Source of the DNA: Quercus robur
Lineage: Eukaryota; Streptophyta; Magnoliopsida; Fagales; Fagaceae
Reading direction: 5' to 3'
Assembly: GCF_932294415.1 (NCBI RefSeq)
Contig: NC_065544.1
Span: 18,203,351-18,267,350 of the forward strand
DNA length: 64,000 nt
Part shown: positions 24,801 to 37,169 of the stretch, in pieces
Numbering within the stretch: the first letter of the stretch is position 1
How the letters are laid out: each line of letters starts with the position of its first letter
Notes under the pieces: model-generated
Told to the model about the DNA's origin: nothing
Seen by the model: only the letters and a program-made list of their open reading frames with translations
Database searches by the model: none
Made by a program: the position numbers and the translations under genes

Positions 24801-27800
24801 AGAAGTAACTGCCTTAGAAAATTTAATAAACCCCAGTTGAGACATAGTAATACAAAACCCTACTGTGTCAATACCCAACTATTGGTATTATAATACGATC
24901 AAATAACTATGGACCACAGGACCAAATTACCTAAGAGTAATTTGAATTAAGACTTCAGTGAATCATCTTAAGATGACTTATATTTCCTCTAGAATTTCCT
25001 TTCCCAACTTTTTTTAGTTTAAAAAAGAAAAAGGGAAACTTTGTCTAAAGTGAGTTAAAATTACATGGTCCAAAACCATCTAATGATCTAAATCTTTTAG
25101 GTAGTACAATATAAGTAAAAATTGTCAATACCATGCATAAATAAACATCTAAATCAATAATGTGCTTATGGTACTAGTACAAAGACAAAATTGATTGCTC
25201 TAGTGATAGCCAAATCATAATGAAGCAGGCCAACTTACTTCGACAATGCACATAAATCTCATGCCACTATCAGCAGGAATGCTTTCTGATGAGTTTCCAA
25301 AAGCAGACAATGAAGATACAAAGTGAGGTGAGACCAGCAAGCTCTCATCAAGTTCCACCAAATCAAAAAGTAGTCTTCTAGCCCGTCTAAAATTTAACTC
25401 TAGAACTTCTTCAATGTAAGGTCGCAAAAGCACCAAAAGTAATTTTGACAGTTTCAAGCCTTGTGATTCCAACATTGAGCAGTAGTTAAGACTAGCCTGC
25501 ACACAAATGCTAGCAGCTCGTAAAGCAGAAACTGTCTCAGAAGAGGGTGCATTCTCTTTCACCAACCGTACAAAATATTCGATTTCCCACTCAGCCCATT
25601 GAACAATTCTGTTGGTATAAATGGGATTGTCGCCAAATATTGATGCAGACTCCTTTGTTGTCAGTGAAATTATAGAAAATACTAGCTTAGATAATGTAGC
25701 TGAAAAAGTTTTTGGACAGACATAACATGAAGGAAGAAGAACCTCAATGCTCCTTTGGAGGCGCAACTTATTAGATTTTAGTAGTAACTGATGTGCCAAA
25801 GGACCTTTTCCAAGTTTTATCAAAGCAGATAAGGCCGCCTTCGTCTCCTTAACACTAACAGAAGGTTGTTCAATAATCTGAACTAGCTGATCCTCAAGCA
25901 TTGCTTTTCTTTTCAAAAAAGCAGATTTGTACTGTGACACTTCACCTAGCGATGTATCTCCTGAGCCTTTCAGATCAGGAGAATTTCTCTCTTCAGCATC
26001 TAATGCCTCTAATGCTTCTTCAACTTTATGTTCAGCCAAAAGAACATCAATATGCTCCATAAATATCATCTTCTTATCATCTCTTTCACTAGGTAAGGGA
26101 TCTTGAAGTTCAGAAATTTCAGGGTCTTGTTGTGGTTCAAGGTTGTCTCCATTAGATTGTTTCCACTCTTCCAATTCACGGCATAAACCAGTCATCAAAT
26201 CCTGCACAAGGATCCCTTGAGATGAAATATGCTTTTGCAGCTCAATCAATTCATGTTCCATTTCCACGGCCTCTTCAGATATCCTACAATTTATTGTTTA
26301 GATCAATTCACATGTATGTGGATCTGACATTATGTTAATAAACCAAATGATTAAATAAAGTACATATTCTCTGTTCTAGCTTCCAGGCTTGAAATTGCTG
26401 AAACCTCCTAACATTTTCCTGATCAGACCATTGAACCTAAGAATAAACTCCAGTTGCCAAGGTAAAAGCCAGAACCATTTTCTATGGCCTGACAAGAGGA
26501 CTTCATCTCACGCCATTGACAGGATTACTATGGTATCAGCCATGAAGTTCTCATAATGACTTCAAAATCCAGTACCCATAAAATCTCTCACAAACACATG
26601 GACTAAAACATAAGTTTTTAATACATTAGCCAAGGTCAAACTTCCAAGTTCCAACATTGCCACTTTCAGTTTATTATCAAATATCTAGTTTAGTTAGGAA
26701 TGTATCATATGAGTTTCTCCATCTTTTTTATGAGTTGTCTTGTCTTCAGAAATATCAATTCTAAGCACTTGAAAGTTGGGAATAGATAACTAAGCACACA
26801 TCAGTAGACAATGCTTTTAAAGAAAATGATTTATTTGGTAGCTCTAAACTTTTTGCTTGTTTTAGAATAATAAATTAGACACTCATTACATCACCTCAAT
26901 GGTTGGTCAGAATTAGTAAGGAGTAACTATGGGTACCACTTGCTTCTATCTGGCATAAATAACAAGAGTAATTTTTTATGGGATGACTATGACGTTCTTT
27001 CCAATTTCCTGATATGCAGTGAAGGGAGATGTGCTTTTAAAGAACTTCATGAGCCCAACATATAGAAAAGATCTTCAAATGCTTTTTCTATATCATTGGC
27101 TAGGAAGCATGGACACTTCATTTGAGGTATTGTACCCGTGTCAGACAAGGGACACGTCTGGAACACTTCTGCACATGTGTCCCAGTCATGTCCTTTTTTT
27201 TTTTTTTTCCAAAAAGTTTGCTGGACATGGGAGGGACACTTATCTTTTATTTCTTTTTAGTTTCAATTGTGAACACTTATCTAGTTATCTTTTATTTACT
27301 CTTTTAAATCTTATTCTTGGTTTGTATTCTAATTTCTAAATATCATTTTGTTAGTCATGAATTTACATTACTATCTATTATTGCTCTTAAATTGATATAT
27401 GTTTAACAGTGATATACTTGCTCATACTGAGGAGTAACAATGTAGAAACCCCATTTCTATTACCTCAAGAAAGCTAAGAACTTTGTTTGCATATTGCCAC
27501 ATAAGTTCTCTACTGCATCCTTTAAATCCAAGAGCTCGCAACAAAGCTTTCTTATTCCCTGCACAGATTGACATGTTTAGCTAGTAGAATTACAAATAAA
27601 ATTAGTCATTACATCAGAAGAGATAATATTAAAACAATAAAATTAGGCATACTTCTTACACTTATTTCAAAATTGGGTAAAGGCATCAGAAGATAGCCCA
27701 TTCGAAAAATAGAAATGCTATGGTATCTGGACAACACAACTTACCTCAAAATACAGAAGACCCAGATAAAAGAAAGTAGCTTTAGATCCAAAAATTATGC

Positions 27801-28353
27801 AAGGCAAGACTAAGGTAGAAAAGTGGTAACTTTCAAACAATTGAATTGAGAAACAGGAAATTTCTAGTGTAAGATTTGATAGAAAGAGTTAACCTTGGAG
27901 TAACACCAAATACAAAAGAATCTCCAATGCTTACATTACTTTAATCATGAACTGGAATCACTGTAGTGTAACCCAGTATTGAAAGGAAAGTCCAATCTAT
28001 TCACTTTATGCACAGTACTACTAACTCAAAAATAGAATATACCCAGATAGCAAAAACTGATTTTTCCCACGTATAAACTTCAAAAAATGAAAACCCACAC
28101 CAAAAGAAAGAAGTTTGTTGAAGCACATGGGAAAATAAACAATTTTATTCAACGCTTAAATTGAAAATGAGAAATTGGAATGAAGCTAAAAAAATGAGAT
28201 CAGAAACATGATTGATAAAATGGGAGTTGGGAGGTGGTAAAAGGAAAGAAGAAAAACCTTTTCAGTGTGGGATTGGTAGAGGGAGTCGACCTTCGACTGT
28301 GGGATGATTCTTTCAATTGATGGGAAGTCATCGTCTTCTTCACTGCTCTCCAT
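21826..28353 (-). CDS. EXO84C: Exocyst complex component EXO84C
   Basis: Seven minus-strand exons: 28258-28353, 27464-27558, 25239-26283, 23830-24351, 22628-22816, 22155-22291 and 21826-22069. They total 2328 nt (775 residues) and the frame is kept through all six introns. The start [20 protein letters not shown] and the N-terminal helical region [20 protein letters not shown], then [20 protein letters not shown], match plant EXO84C. The large third exon carries the Vps51/EXO84-type coiled coil and the start of the cullin-repeat-like body. The later [17 protein letters not shown] and [20 protein letters not shown] blocks continue that body. The C-terminus is acidic ([20 protein letters not shown]). 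EXO84 is one of eight subunits of the exocyst, which tethers secretory vesicles to the plasma membrane. It is about 20 residues longer than my memory of the Arabidopsis protein. The start and splice sites look normal and I see no damage. Confidence 0.93.
23255..23400 (-). mobile_element. SINE-like remnant in EXO84C intron
   Basis: Read on the minus strand: GACCTTGGTGTGATGGCAAG (A-box-like), GTGTTTGAGTCTGGGAATC (B-box-like), then AAGGCTGCCTAGCAACTAC and GACCCCGC-type 3' sequence (rc of GGGGTCC...), the order seen in Au-type plant SINEs. It is degenerate and the ends are approximate. Confidence 0.45.
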
Positions 28354-28432
28354 TTTACACTATATTTTATTGTCCTCCCTATCCTCCTCCTTCTTCTTCT
28401 TCTTATTTTTCAATTTTCAGTCACTGATTTAC

Positions 28433-28464
<32 letters not shown>

Positions 28465-30452
28465 CAAAGGGGACCATTTATGTCAAGTGTCAAGTAGCTA
28501 ATAGCTGATGTGTTTGCTGTGAGTTTGGTAATTGGCACTTGTGAAACATTGCTTTTTCTAAGAAGCCACACAAGTACTATGACCTTATTGGTTTGTGAAG
28601 CCGTCAAACCTGTCTAAATGTAATATGTAATGTGAATGTCTATAACACATTACTCCTTCGAATCCGGTTGAGTTGTCGGTCTTGGATTGTAAAGTCTATA
28701 CTCAAATAGTTGCTCAAAAAAAATCTTACTCAAATAAATAACTTGGATAGAAATATGTTTATACTAAAAAAAAAAAAAAAAGCTTTTATAAAGATGTAAT
28801 TCTGTCAATAAACAAATTAATTGAATAAGTAAGAAACAAAAAATTGACAAACAAGCACTAACTAATATTATGCTAATCATTTTTATATATATATATAATT
28901 CAAGTGTTCATTTAATAATTTCATGTGCACTTTTTTTTCATATTTTATTGAGAGGTAGAGAGTTATGATAATTCGATAATAAGAGTGATTGTCTAAAATC
29001 ATGTTAAAGATGTTGTCAATCAACCATAAAATGTGTGTATGTAGACTCACTCACAGAAAACCCATGTTTATTTCTATATAAAATAAATCCAAATTATATT
29101 ATAATTACTTGAATTATGTACCAATTGCCGTTTCAATTTGATTTCACATACATTAGTTTTGTGTCAAGTATTCATCTTATTCAAAATTCTCTTAAGTATT
29201 GATTGAAACATCAATGAAAGAATGAGTTGTCTTTTGTCTCCTCGATGTGGTGAAAAGTGGTGGGAACGAAAGGTTTTGTCTTTTTTTCTTAGGAGTTGGC
29301 AACATGAGGTTGAAGCAAGGAATGTAAAATTTGAATTTTTGTACACATGTCATGTTTTCCCTTCATCATCTCCTCTCTTTTTTATAATTATAATATTGCA
29401 GTGTATCTTCTTTATCTCTAGTATAGTCTTCTTTTGGTTCACTATTTTTAAATCAAAAGTTTGGACTTTAGTGTGGAGTGTGGACATTGTAAGTTTGTTA
29501 CCCAATGACCTAAATGGCCTATTAGTCGTTTGTGTTAGATTTTTGCCAATTATGGCCTAGTTTGTGTAGACAGGTACTTGGGCTTTGATGAAGAGTACAT
29601 TGTGCTTTCAGCCCAAATCTTAAGATTAGGAAAATTTGGGCTCTTAAGCAGTAGAGAGGCGTGGCCTTTTATCATTTATGCCTGTCTCGTGTAACGATGA
29701 ATTGGACTTTTGAGTCCATTTCGTGAAGTGATGAGTTTTAAGCTTTTGAGTCCATCCTGTACAGTGGAGAAGATCTGGACCCAATTTATCAAGAAATGTG
29801 AAGAACTTTTGGGCAAAAGCCCAACTCGTGTAGCCTTAGGAAATATTTTGGGTTTTCTTTGGGCCTAAAGCTAATTTGACCCATTATTCGATATTTTATT
29901 CAGTTTTTTGCCAACATAACTTTTACCATAACTTGCTTGCTTAAATTGATCACAAATTTTTTTAATGGAATTAGACAGAATATTTAAATTGAAACTTATA
30001 ATACTCAATTGAAAGAAAGTGAAATTAAAGGGCTAAAATGAATATAAATCAAATTTAGTATGTGCAATTTGCATTTTAGCCTTATTTCTTTGTTTTGTAC
30101 ATACTAACAGGATGTGGTTGTTCAATAAAATCATGTCCAGTGGCTTAAGGCAAGTTTAAAAAAAATCCTCAAGTTACACTTAGAGAGTATAATTTGTAAT
30201 TAATTTAATGAAAAGTACTATGTCTACAATATTTTCACAACAAGTTATAGGTGGTTAGTTGTTATTGGTTCTAATTTGAACCTACTACTGAAATTATTTT
30301 TTTGCTCCACCAATAACAACTTAACACCTAAGATTTATGAAAGTGTTGTAGACATATCATTTCTCTAATTTAATACAAAGATAAAAGTAAACAAACCCAA
30401 TGCATGGCTGTGGAAGTTAGACATTATAATGTTGCGTTTTTAGAACAAAAAT
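28354..30452. other. Intergenic region upstream of EXO84C
   Basis: Contains a (AG)n microsatellite at 28437-28464 about 90 bases upstream of the EXO84C start, likely in its 5' leader or promoter. Sequence around 29570-29880 is richer in GC and has repeated 'CTTTTGAGTCCAT' motifs, perhaps an old repeat, but I cannot name it. No protein gene is supported. Confidence 0.5.
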
Positions 30453-30525
30453 GCCGTCTTAGCTCAGCCGGTAGAGCGCGTGGCTTTTAACCACGTGGTC
30501 GTGGGTTCGATTCCCACAGACGGCG
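30453..30525 (+). tRNA. tRNA-Lys (anticodon UUU)
   Basis: A 73-base cloverleaf with no intron. The acceptor stem GCCGTCT pairs with AGACGGC, with discriminator G at 30525. The D arm reads GCTCAGCCGGTAGAGC. The anticodon stem CGTGG/CCACG encloses the loop CTTTTAA with UUU at 30486-30488, and the T arm is GTGGGTTCGATTCCCAC. CCA is not encoded, as expected for a nuclear gene. It decodes AAA/AAG lysine codons. It sits 85 bases upstream of the FKBP gene on the same strand and has its own internal A and B boxes. Confidence 0.97.
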
Positions 30526-30609
30526 TTTGTCTAAATATAAAATCTTTTGTTAATTTTTATTACGTTGCAGTCCTCACAGCCACACTTCATTCATCTTCTT
30601 CAACAAAAC

Positions 30610-33600
30610 ATGGTGATGATGATGATGATGTTTCAGCTCAGACCCCATATTCATATTCTTCAATACCAATACTACCATCCCACTACTACTCCAAAATCAG
30701 CATATAATATCAATAACATCTCAAAATGTAGAAGAAGAGAGGCAGCAGCACTATCTCTTTCCTTATCACTACTACTATTCCCATCATCATCATCATCATC
30801 ATCCTCTTCTTCTGCTGTTGCCTCAACTTCAGCTTCAAAATCATCATCATCATCATCATCCGAGTTGTTGTTTTTGGACATCCCAAATTCAGGGGGTGTT
30901 AAGGTTTTGGACCTTCGTGTTGGCTCTGGAGATGTCCCACTCCATGGCAACCAGGTACATTTATGTCATTTTTCACTTTTTCTTTCTTTTTATAATATAT
31001 TCTTAGCATGACATAACAATATATTCATATAGAGTAACCATTAAGTTACACATGATGTAATTCTTTATTGATATTACACCATTTAACCACTTTTTTTATT
31101 TTATTGAGTTAATGTAATATTTTGAGAATCAACCATTAGATTATACAAATCTCTCCTTGATCTTGATGTCTAAGAGTCAGTTTTTCCTAATTTTGAGGCT
31201 CCAGTCTCCAAGTTAAGTGATAGAAAATAGAGAATCTTTTTTTTTTTTTTTAAATTCTTTAATGGAAATATGGAAATTTTTGAATTATATATGAGTATGA
31301 CTAATCAAGTGATAAAAATGTAAAGACTATACTTTGAAGTGATAATCAATCATGTGCTGTTCTTATGTATAATACTAGTTAAGCAAAAAACGGATAAATT
31401 AATGATTAGATCATAGATGTGTGTACTGTTGCCAATGAGCTATGGTTTAAATCACATTTCATTAACAAGTGGAGGAGGGTGAGGTTATAGGATCTGGCTA
31501 GAGTGAATTCTGCCATTTCTATGAAGTCAGATATGATACATGGTTGCTTCCCAACTGAGCTTGCATCGAACTGATCTGAAACTCATGCCTTTCCAATTCT
31601 ACAATCCCCAGGTTGCAACATTTAGGACTATTGGTAAGACAGCAACTCATAAACTCCTCTCAGATTCTACAACTGAAGGAACATGCAAAGAACAAGTGAT
31701 TCCTATTTTCCAAGAAGACCCTGCAGAACATATAAATGTAATCCCCTTTGTAGCCTCATTACAAGAGCCTATCACATTCATGAGTGACCAACCTATTCTT
31801 TGAATGTAAAGTAGCCAATGATTTATGAATGCATGCTTTGGAATAGTTAAGGGGAACCAAACCGGCTTCCATCAACTGATCACAGGATGCTTTGATCTAA
31901 TCTCATTCCAAGTTTCTGCACAGTTGAATCTTTTAGTCTTGGATTACACCCAAATGGGCTAGTCCTCATCACCTAGCTCTGGATAAACATTAACTCCTCT
32001 GATCTTGCAGGCTTACATCTCCATTCTTTTCCTTTAGAACACGAGCCACTCTTGCATCCATGCTGCTAGCAGTAACATATATAATATTATAATTCTGTAA
32101 CCATATTTCTCATACAAAGCCCTATCCGGATGCCACCAGTTATGTCAAAGAAAAACATGCCTACCATCCCCTACTGCATATTTCAGGTGCCTAGCCAAGC
32201 TCCTAAAATCTTCCTCCATCCCCAGTTACTATCATGGGGAAACTTTGCAACCCAAACACTCTTCCCTTTTAGGTTTTAAGCGTTATTCAATTTTCACTAT
32301 TGGTCTTGAATCTTGCATTCATTATGGTTTTTAGTCTTAATTTTTCCTTGCCTAACCTCTCTAAGATAAATGTGGACCATATGAGAGGGCTTAAAAGTAC
32401 CCTTTTTTTATTATATAATTTGATAGTTACAATAATGGGGAGGGGAATTTGAACCCTGGTTTTCCTAATAAAGGAGAACAAGCTATGCCACTGAGCTACA
32501 AGGCTCTTGGCAAAATACATTAATATCAATTGAATAGCTACTTCTCTTTGTAATTATTTCAATTTACATTATGTACAGTTACATTCTTGATTTGTTGTGT
32601 GCATGGGCCACACTGTAGCAAACTTACATGGCCAAGTTATATTTTGTGGGCCTGTGGCTCTATACAACCTTAGTTTTAGTCTGGTGCACCGAGTTAGCAA
32701 GTAATTAATATTTTCTTCAAGTATTGGGTTAGAACTTAGAAGTTAAAACCATAATGGAATGTATTTTCTGACTACTGATAATTGCTGCTTATGACCGAAG
32801 CAAATTGGATGACAATAAAAATCCTGAGCATTTTTTGAGCTAGTGTTCCATGAAACAGGGAAAATAGTACATTGTTTACATATTTTACCTTTCAATATAT
32901 TTTCTGTTCATTTTCGAATTAGAAAAAGTAGGAACATTTGACAGACAGAAATCAAATAACCTCTAGCATTTATCAGCACCCACTAATCCGTCTTTTTTTG
33001 AGTTGTGAAGGTTGCAATACATTACTATGGAAGGTTGGCAGCGAAGCAAGGATGGCGCTTTGATTCAACATATGATCACAAAGACGAAAATGGAGAATCA
33101 GTGCCCTTTGTGTTTGTTCTTGGGTCTGGGAAAGTAAGTCTTGATATCAGTATTCAAATTAGTTATCATTTATAGAGACTTCTATGTCCATAATTGCAAG
33201 ATACAAGCATAGCAGTCTAGACAAAGTGGTTGCATGTAGCTGCTGCATTTATTTTTTGGGCCTTACCATTTATCTATGTATCTTTACTCTAAATTATAAG
33301 GATTCCTTCCTTTTAATGTTCCTTGGTCAAAGGGAGCATCAGCCAAGAAATATCTAACCATATATATATATATATAAAAATTACTCAGCCCTTTTATTTT
33401 TGTTAAATGTATACATTAAAAACTAGGAATGTGATTCAATTTTCACAATAAGACTTCATGTAAAATTTTGTCTGCTGTTTTGCAATCATACTTTTATTGT
33501 TCTTTCTGAATGCTTAAATGAAGCATTTATCTTCTCTGTAAATTAGCTGAAATGTAGGAACATGTATTCATGAACTAATATCCCTTGAATTCAAATATCC

Positions 33601-34856
33601 AGCAAGATGTTTTTTGCTTCTGAGCTGGCCAATATTGCCTTAATTCGAAAGGAACTTTTGACCTTTTTTAGGGTAGATGACACTATTAGGAACCGGTATT
33701 GTACTATTGTTTTATGGCATTAGTGAAACCAACTAGAAAACCATTCATACCTTCTAAAATTTTATTTCTTTTTTTCCTGGGGCTGCATTCCTGCTCTGTT
33801 TGTGTGTGTATCAAGTCCAAAGTGACATGGCATTCAAGGTTGTCGAGACCGACAGTAAGGTCCTTCCCTCGATCAAGTCTTTCAGACTATCTTTTTTGAT
33901 TTATTGAGCAAGTGGGAAGCTCTTTATGTTGACATATCAAATCTATGCAGGTGATTTCGGGGATAGAAGCAGCTGTGAAATCAATGAAAGTAGGTGGTAT
34001 TCGAAGAGTCATCATCCCTCCATCCCAAGGATACCAGAACACATCACAAGAACCCATACCACCCAATGTATTTACTCTATTTTCTTCCAAATTCTTTCTG
34101 TTACTGCTTTTTTTTTTTTTTCTGCTCATTTGTTCTTGGAATGGATGCTTTTTACTTGTCCAATGCTTGAGCAGAAAATAGCTCAATTTTTTTTTTTCTA
34201 GGTGAATACTTACTACTAATATGCTTGTTAATTGCTATAATATTCATGGATTAACAAAATTGTCACCACCAAACTTTTATGCATCCCTTTTCCAGAAAAC
34301 GTAAAATATAAAAGAGATCATGTAGTTGATCTTTAAAGATTGTTTTAGCCTTTAGGACATAAATGCATTGAGGGATCAGGGATGGTATTGAATATGAAAT
34401 TGAGGTTCAGCTGTTCAGAGAGTGCACAGTATTAGAGGTATAACCGTATAAGCAAGGATGATTAATCATTGTTGGACTAAATGGTAAAAGGGTGTCTCTC
34501 TGGCACCAATTGATATGACTTATGTCCTAATATTGAACTGAAAAAATAAAACTCACATAAGAGAGAGATTTTATGCTTTGCTTTGATGTGAATGGTCATG
34601 TTGGTTATTCCTTTATGAGTTCCAATTCATTAAGTATGCTTTGAAAGTATGACTGGGTTACAGTAGTTAGAAAATTACAGAACAAATGCAAATATATAAC
34701 TTTTTCATTGATATGCTTGTTTTTCCCCCCCAGTTTTTTGACAGGCAGAGGCTATTTACTACCATTTTCAATCCAACTCGTCTTGCCAATGGAGAAGGGT
34801 CAACATTGGGAACTCTCATTTTTGATATTGAGTTGGTCAGTGTCAGGCATCAGTAA
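30610..34856 (+). CDS. FKBP18: Chloroplast FKBP-type peptidyl-prolyl isomerase, FKBP18-like
   Basis: Four plus-strand exons: 30610-30954, 33011-33133, 33951-34067 and 34734-34856. They total 708 nt, or 235 residues, with all junctions in phase 0. The first about 85 residues are a plastid targeting region: MVMMMMMFQL..., then CRRREAAALSLSLSLLLF, a twin-arginine followed by a hydrophobic stretch, and two Ser runs. This suggests delivery to the thylakoid lumen. The FKBP domain follows: VKVLDLRVGSGDVPLHGNQV, AIHYYGRLAAKQGWRFDSTY, VFVLGSGKVISGIEAAVKSM, KVGGIRRVIIPPSQGY and LGTLIFDIELVSV. FKBPs catalyse cis-trans isomerisation of X-Pro bonds; many lumenal ones lack some active-site residues. I chose the ATG at 30610 because it begins the Met-rich leader; an in-frame ATG 63 bases upstream lies close to the tRNA. 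Assignment to FKBP18 within the family is from memory. Confidence 0.9.
31515..32275 (-). mobile_element. Degraded L1-type LINE 3' remnant in FKBP intron 1
   Basis: On the minus strand, pieces such as KGKSVWVAKFPHDSNWGWRK and ILGAWLG near 32220-32275, and NRNHLFFACSFSCRI near 31670-31720, match the linker and zinc-binding (zf-RVT) part of plant LINE proteins. Frames are broken many times, so this is an old remnant. It lies antisense to the FKBP gene. Boundaries are approximate. Confidence 0.6.
32403..32514 (-). mobile_element. tRNA-derived SINE, family B, copy 1
   Basis: On the minus strand it begins GCCAAGAGCCTTGTAGCTCA with an A box (TAGCTCAGTGGCATAG), then a B box (GGGTTCAAATTCCCC), and ends in ATTGTAACTATCAAATTA and an A-rich tail. 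The same layout is at 43760-43864. It sits in FKBP intron 1. Confidence 0.7.
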
Positions 34857-35064
34857 CCTACTTAGAATACTATTGAGTCTGAAAATGGTTTATAGCAGGA
34901 TCCATATATATATGATTATCAATGTGTCCCGGCTTAGGACTGATTGATAATGCCTAAATATGAAAATGATTTCTGAAATGGATTGTTTGCTGAATACACT
35001 TCAGTGATGACAAATTACTGTTTTAATTGTAATTTTGACTTTTCAATAGTCAAGAAAGGAAAAG

Positions 35065-35107
<43 letters not shown>

Positions 35108-37169
35108 GTTTTCAGTGATATTAGCTAGGGTGCAAAATATGCATTTCTGTACTAAATTCTTTTTTTCAGCAAGAAATACTTTGGATTTTGTTTTAGAATT
35201 TAACAATAAGTTATCTCATTTTAAGTAAAATATAATTAATTAATCAATAAATAAATGAGTTTGGATTCATTAATAAATATACGTGAAACAAATTTGAGAT
35301 TAAATTGCTAAAATTTAATAGAATTTGGAACGAGTTTAAGATCTACACTTTTTAATAAATTTGAATTTAGAATAAGTACTTCAACCCAAACGTGTCTTTT
35401 TCCATTTTTAAGTATGTGCACTGAATGAACAGAAGTGGACAGAAGGGACCAAAGTGAAACGAAGGAACCGAAGACATACTATTTTCAATGGCCTAGCAAA
35501 TTACTTTATGAACACCCCACCCTAAAGCCAATCTCAATTCTCACACCGGTAATATCAAAAACAACAAAACCATCAAAATCCGGTCAAACCCAAAAATAAC
35601 TGGACCAAGAAGTCATTATGCATTTAAAAATAACTGGATTCTATTTAAAACATTTTATGTAAAATAATTTTAGTGCGGCATTATTGAAGGAAATTAATGT
35701 CTATACTCGGGTATTGTCAAATGTCAATTGTCATGCTACTAAATAGTTTTTGTTTTTTATTTTTTAAAATTATTGGTTTAATGAGCCCTCTCTCCTTTTG
35801 GAAGTTTATTTATTTATTTTTTTGGTGGTAATTATCGGGTACTCTTTTGTCAAAAAAAAAAATTGCATTTTTTTTTTTGTAATTCTTAGTTATTATGTTT
35901 TTAATGATACTAATTACTGAGTGGCATTTTTGAAAGAAATTAATACCTGTATTATAATGGCACTAAATTGTTTTTAGTAGTTTTATTTAATCATTAGTTC
36001 AATCTTCTTTTAGAAATTTTTTTTTTTTTTTTTTTTTAATCATTTGTCAACTAATGCATTTTCAACCAAATTATTGAAACATTGGAAGGGGAATGGTAAT
36101 CATTTTGGTGAGTTATTAGTGTGCATTAAGACTTGAGGACTACTATCGTAATACAATTCTTTATTTCTCTAATTAAATTCAATCACAACACAAAAGTGGT
36201 CTTCCTTCAAGGGTAATTAAATTCAACCATGTATTGAGCAAAAAAATCAAATTCAACTATGTAGCTTATTGGTCAATATAGTCACGTGATTGAACTTACT
36301 TGGGGAAATATAAAACATTATGAATTGTACCTAAATCTTGTCCTAATTTAAATAGATACCAAAATAATGATAGTCCTAATTTAAATACAAGATCGAAAAG
36401 AATGCATTGGATGGATGCCTGAACATGTTTAATTTTTTATAATGTAACAAGATCTCATCCACCCTTTTCAAAATGGTTGGATAGAATCTTAGGAACTTCA
36501 TGTTAGAGTTACACTAAGAACTCTTTGAGGATCTTTACACTAAACGACCATTGCAGCTTAAGGTTTGAACCTGGCTTTTCTCCAATTCTCCCCTTATTTT
36601 GCTGAATCTCATTCTAGTCAGCTGCCACCATACTAGTAACTTTTCGCTTGTTTGCCAATCACCAATTAGAGCATCTTAACAACAACCTACCTCCAGCAAC
36701 TAATAATTAGAACAGACCCAGTCAAGAACATGGATTAAGAACTCAAAAGCTTTAAAAATATGGGTGTATAAACTAATTAATAACCCAATAGTTCATATCA
36801 TATTTACAATTTCCATACTCTAATCCACCCCCAAACACAAAGTTACAAGTTCATGAATCGCGACCAGCATCATCTAATCAGGGGATGCATACACATTGTC
36901 ACTCCTTGTTTTGCTGGTTTTTCAGTGTGATTATAAAGTAATACTAATACCCACTCCTAATCAATAAGAGAAAAGAATTTACTAGCCACTCAAGCCAAAT
37001 TCCCCTCAATCATTCAACAGTCAGTAAGTTCCATGCCACTAGATGATTTTAGTTGGCTGCATGAAGTTTCCCGTGAAAAAAAGAAAAGAAAAGAAAAAAA
37101 CCTCTTTTCACATCAGTGCCTTTGTGGTGGAGGTTGGCCTTGGTTCTAAAATGGTGAGAAACTTGTTAC
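34857..37169. other. Convergent spacer between FKBP and Der genes
   Basis: Includes a (GA)n microsatellite at 35073-35104. At about 35230-35480 lies a single copy of the repeat found duplicated at 51.8 and 55.8 kb, here without the MITE (empty site at 35315-35323). T-rich runs occur at 35860-36040. No gene is supported. Confidence 0.55.

Noticed and set aside
27019-27339. Plus-strand open frame of 106 codons in EXO84C intron 2
   Set aside because: No domain, contains a poly-F run from a T homopolymer, and lies antisense in an intron between well-supported exons.
29570-29880. Possible LTR-like segment with repeated GAGTCCAT motifs
   Set aside because: No TG...CA ends or target duplication could be identified.
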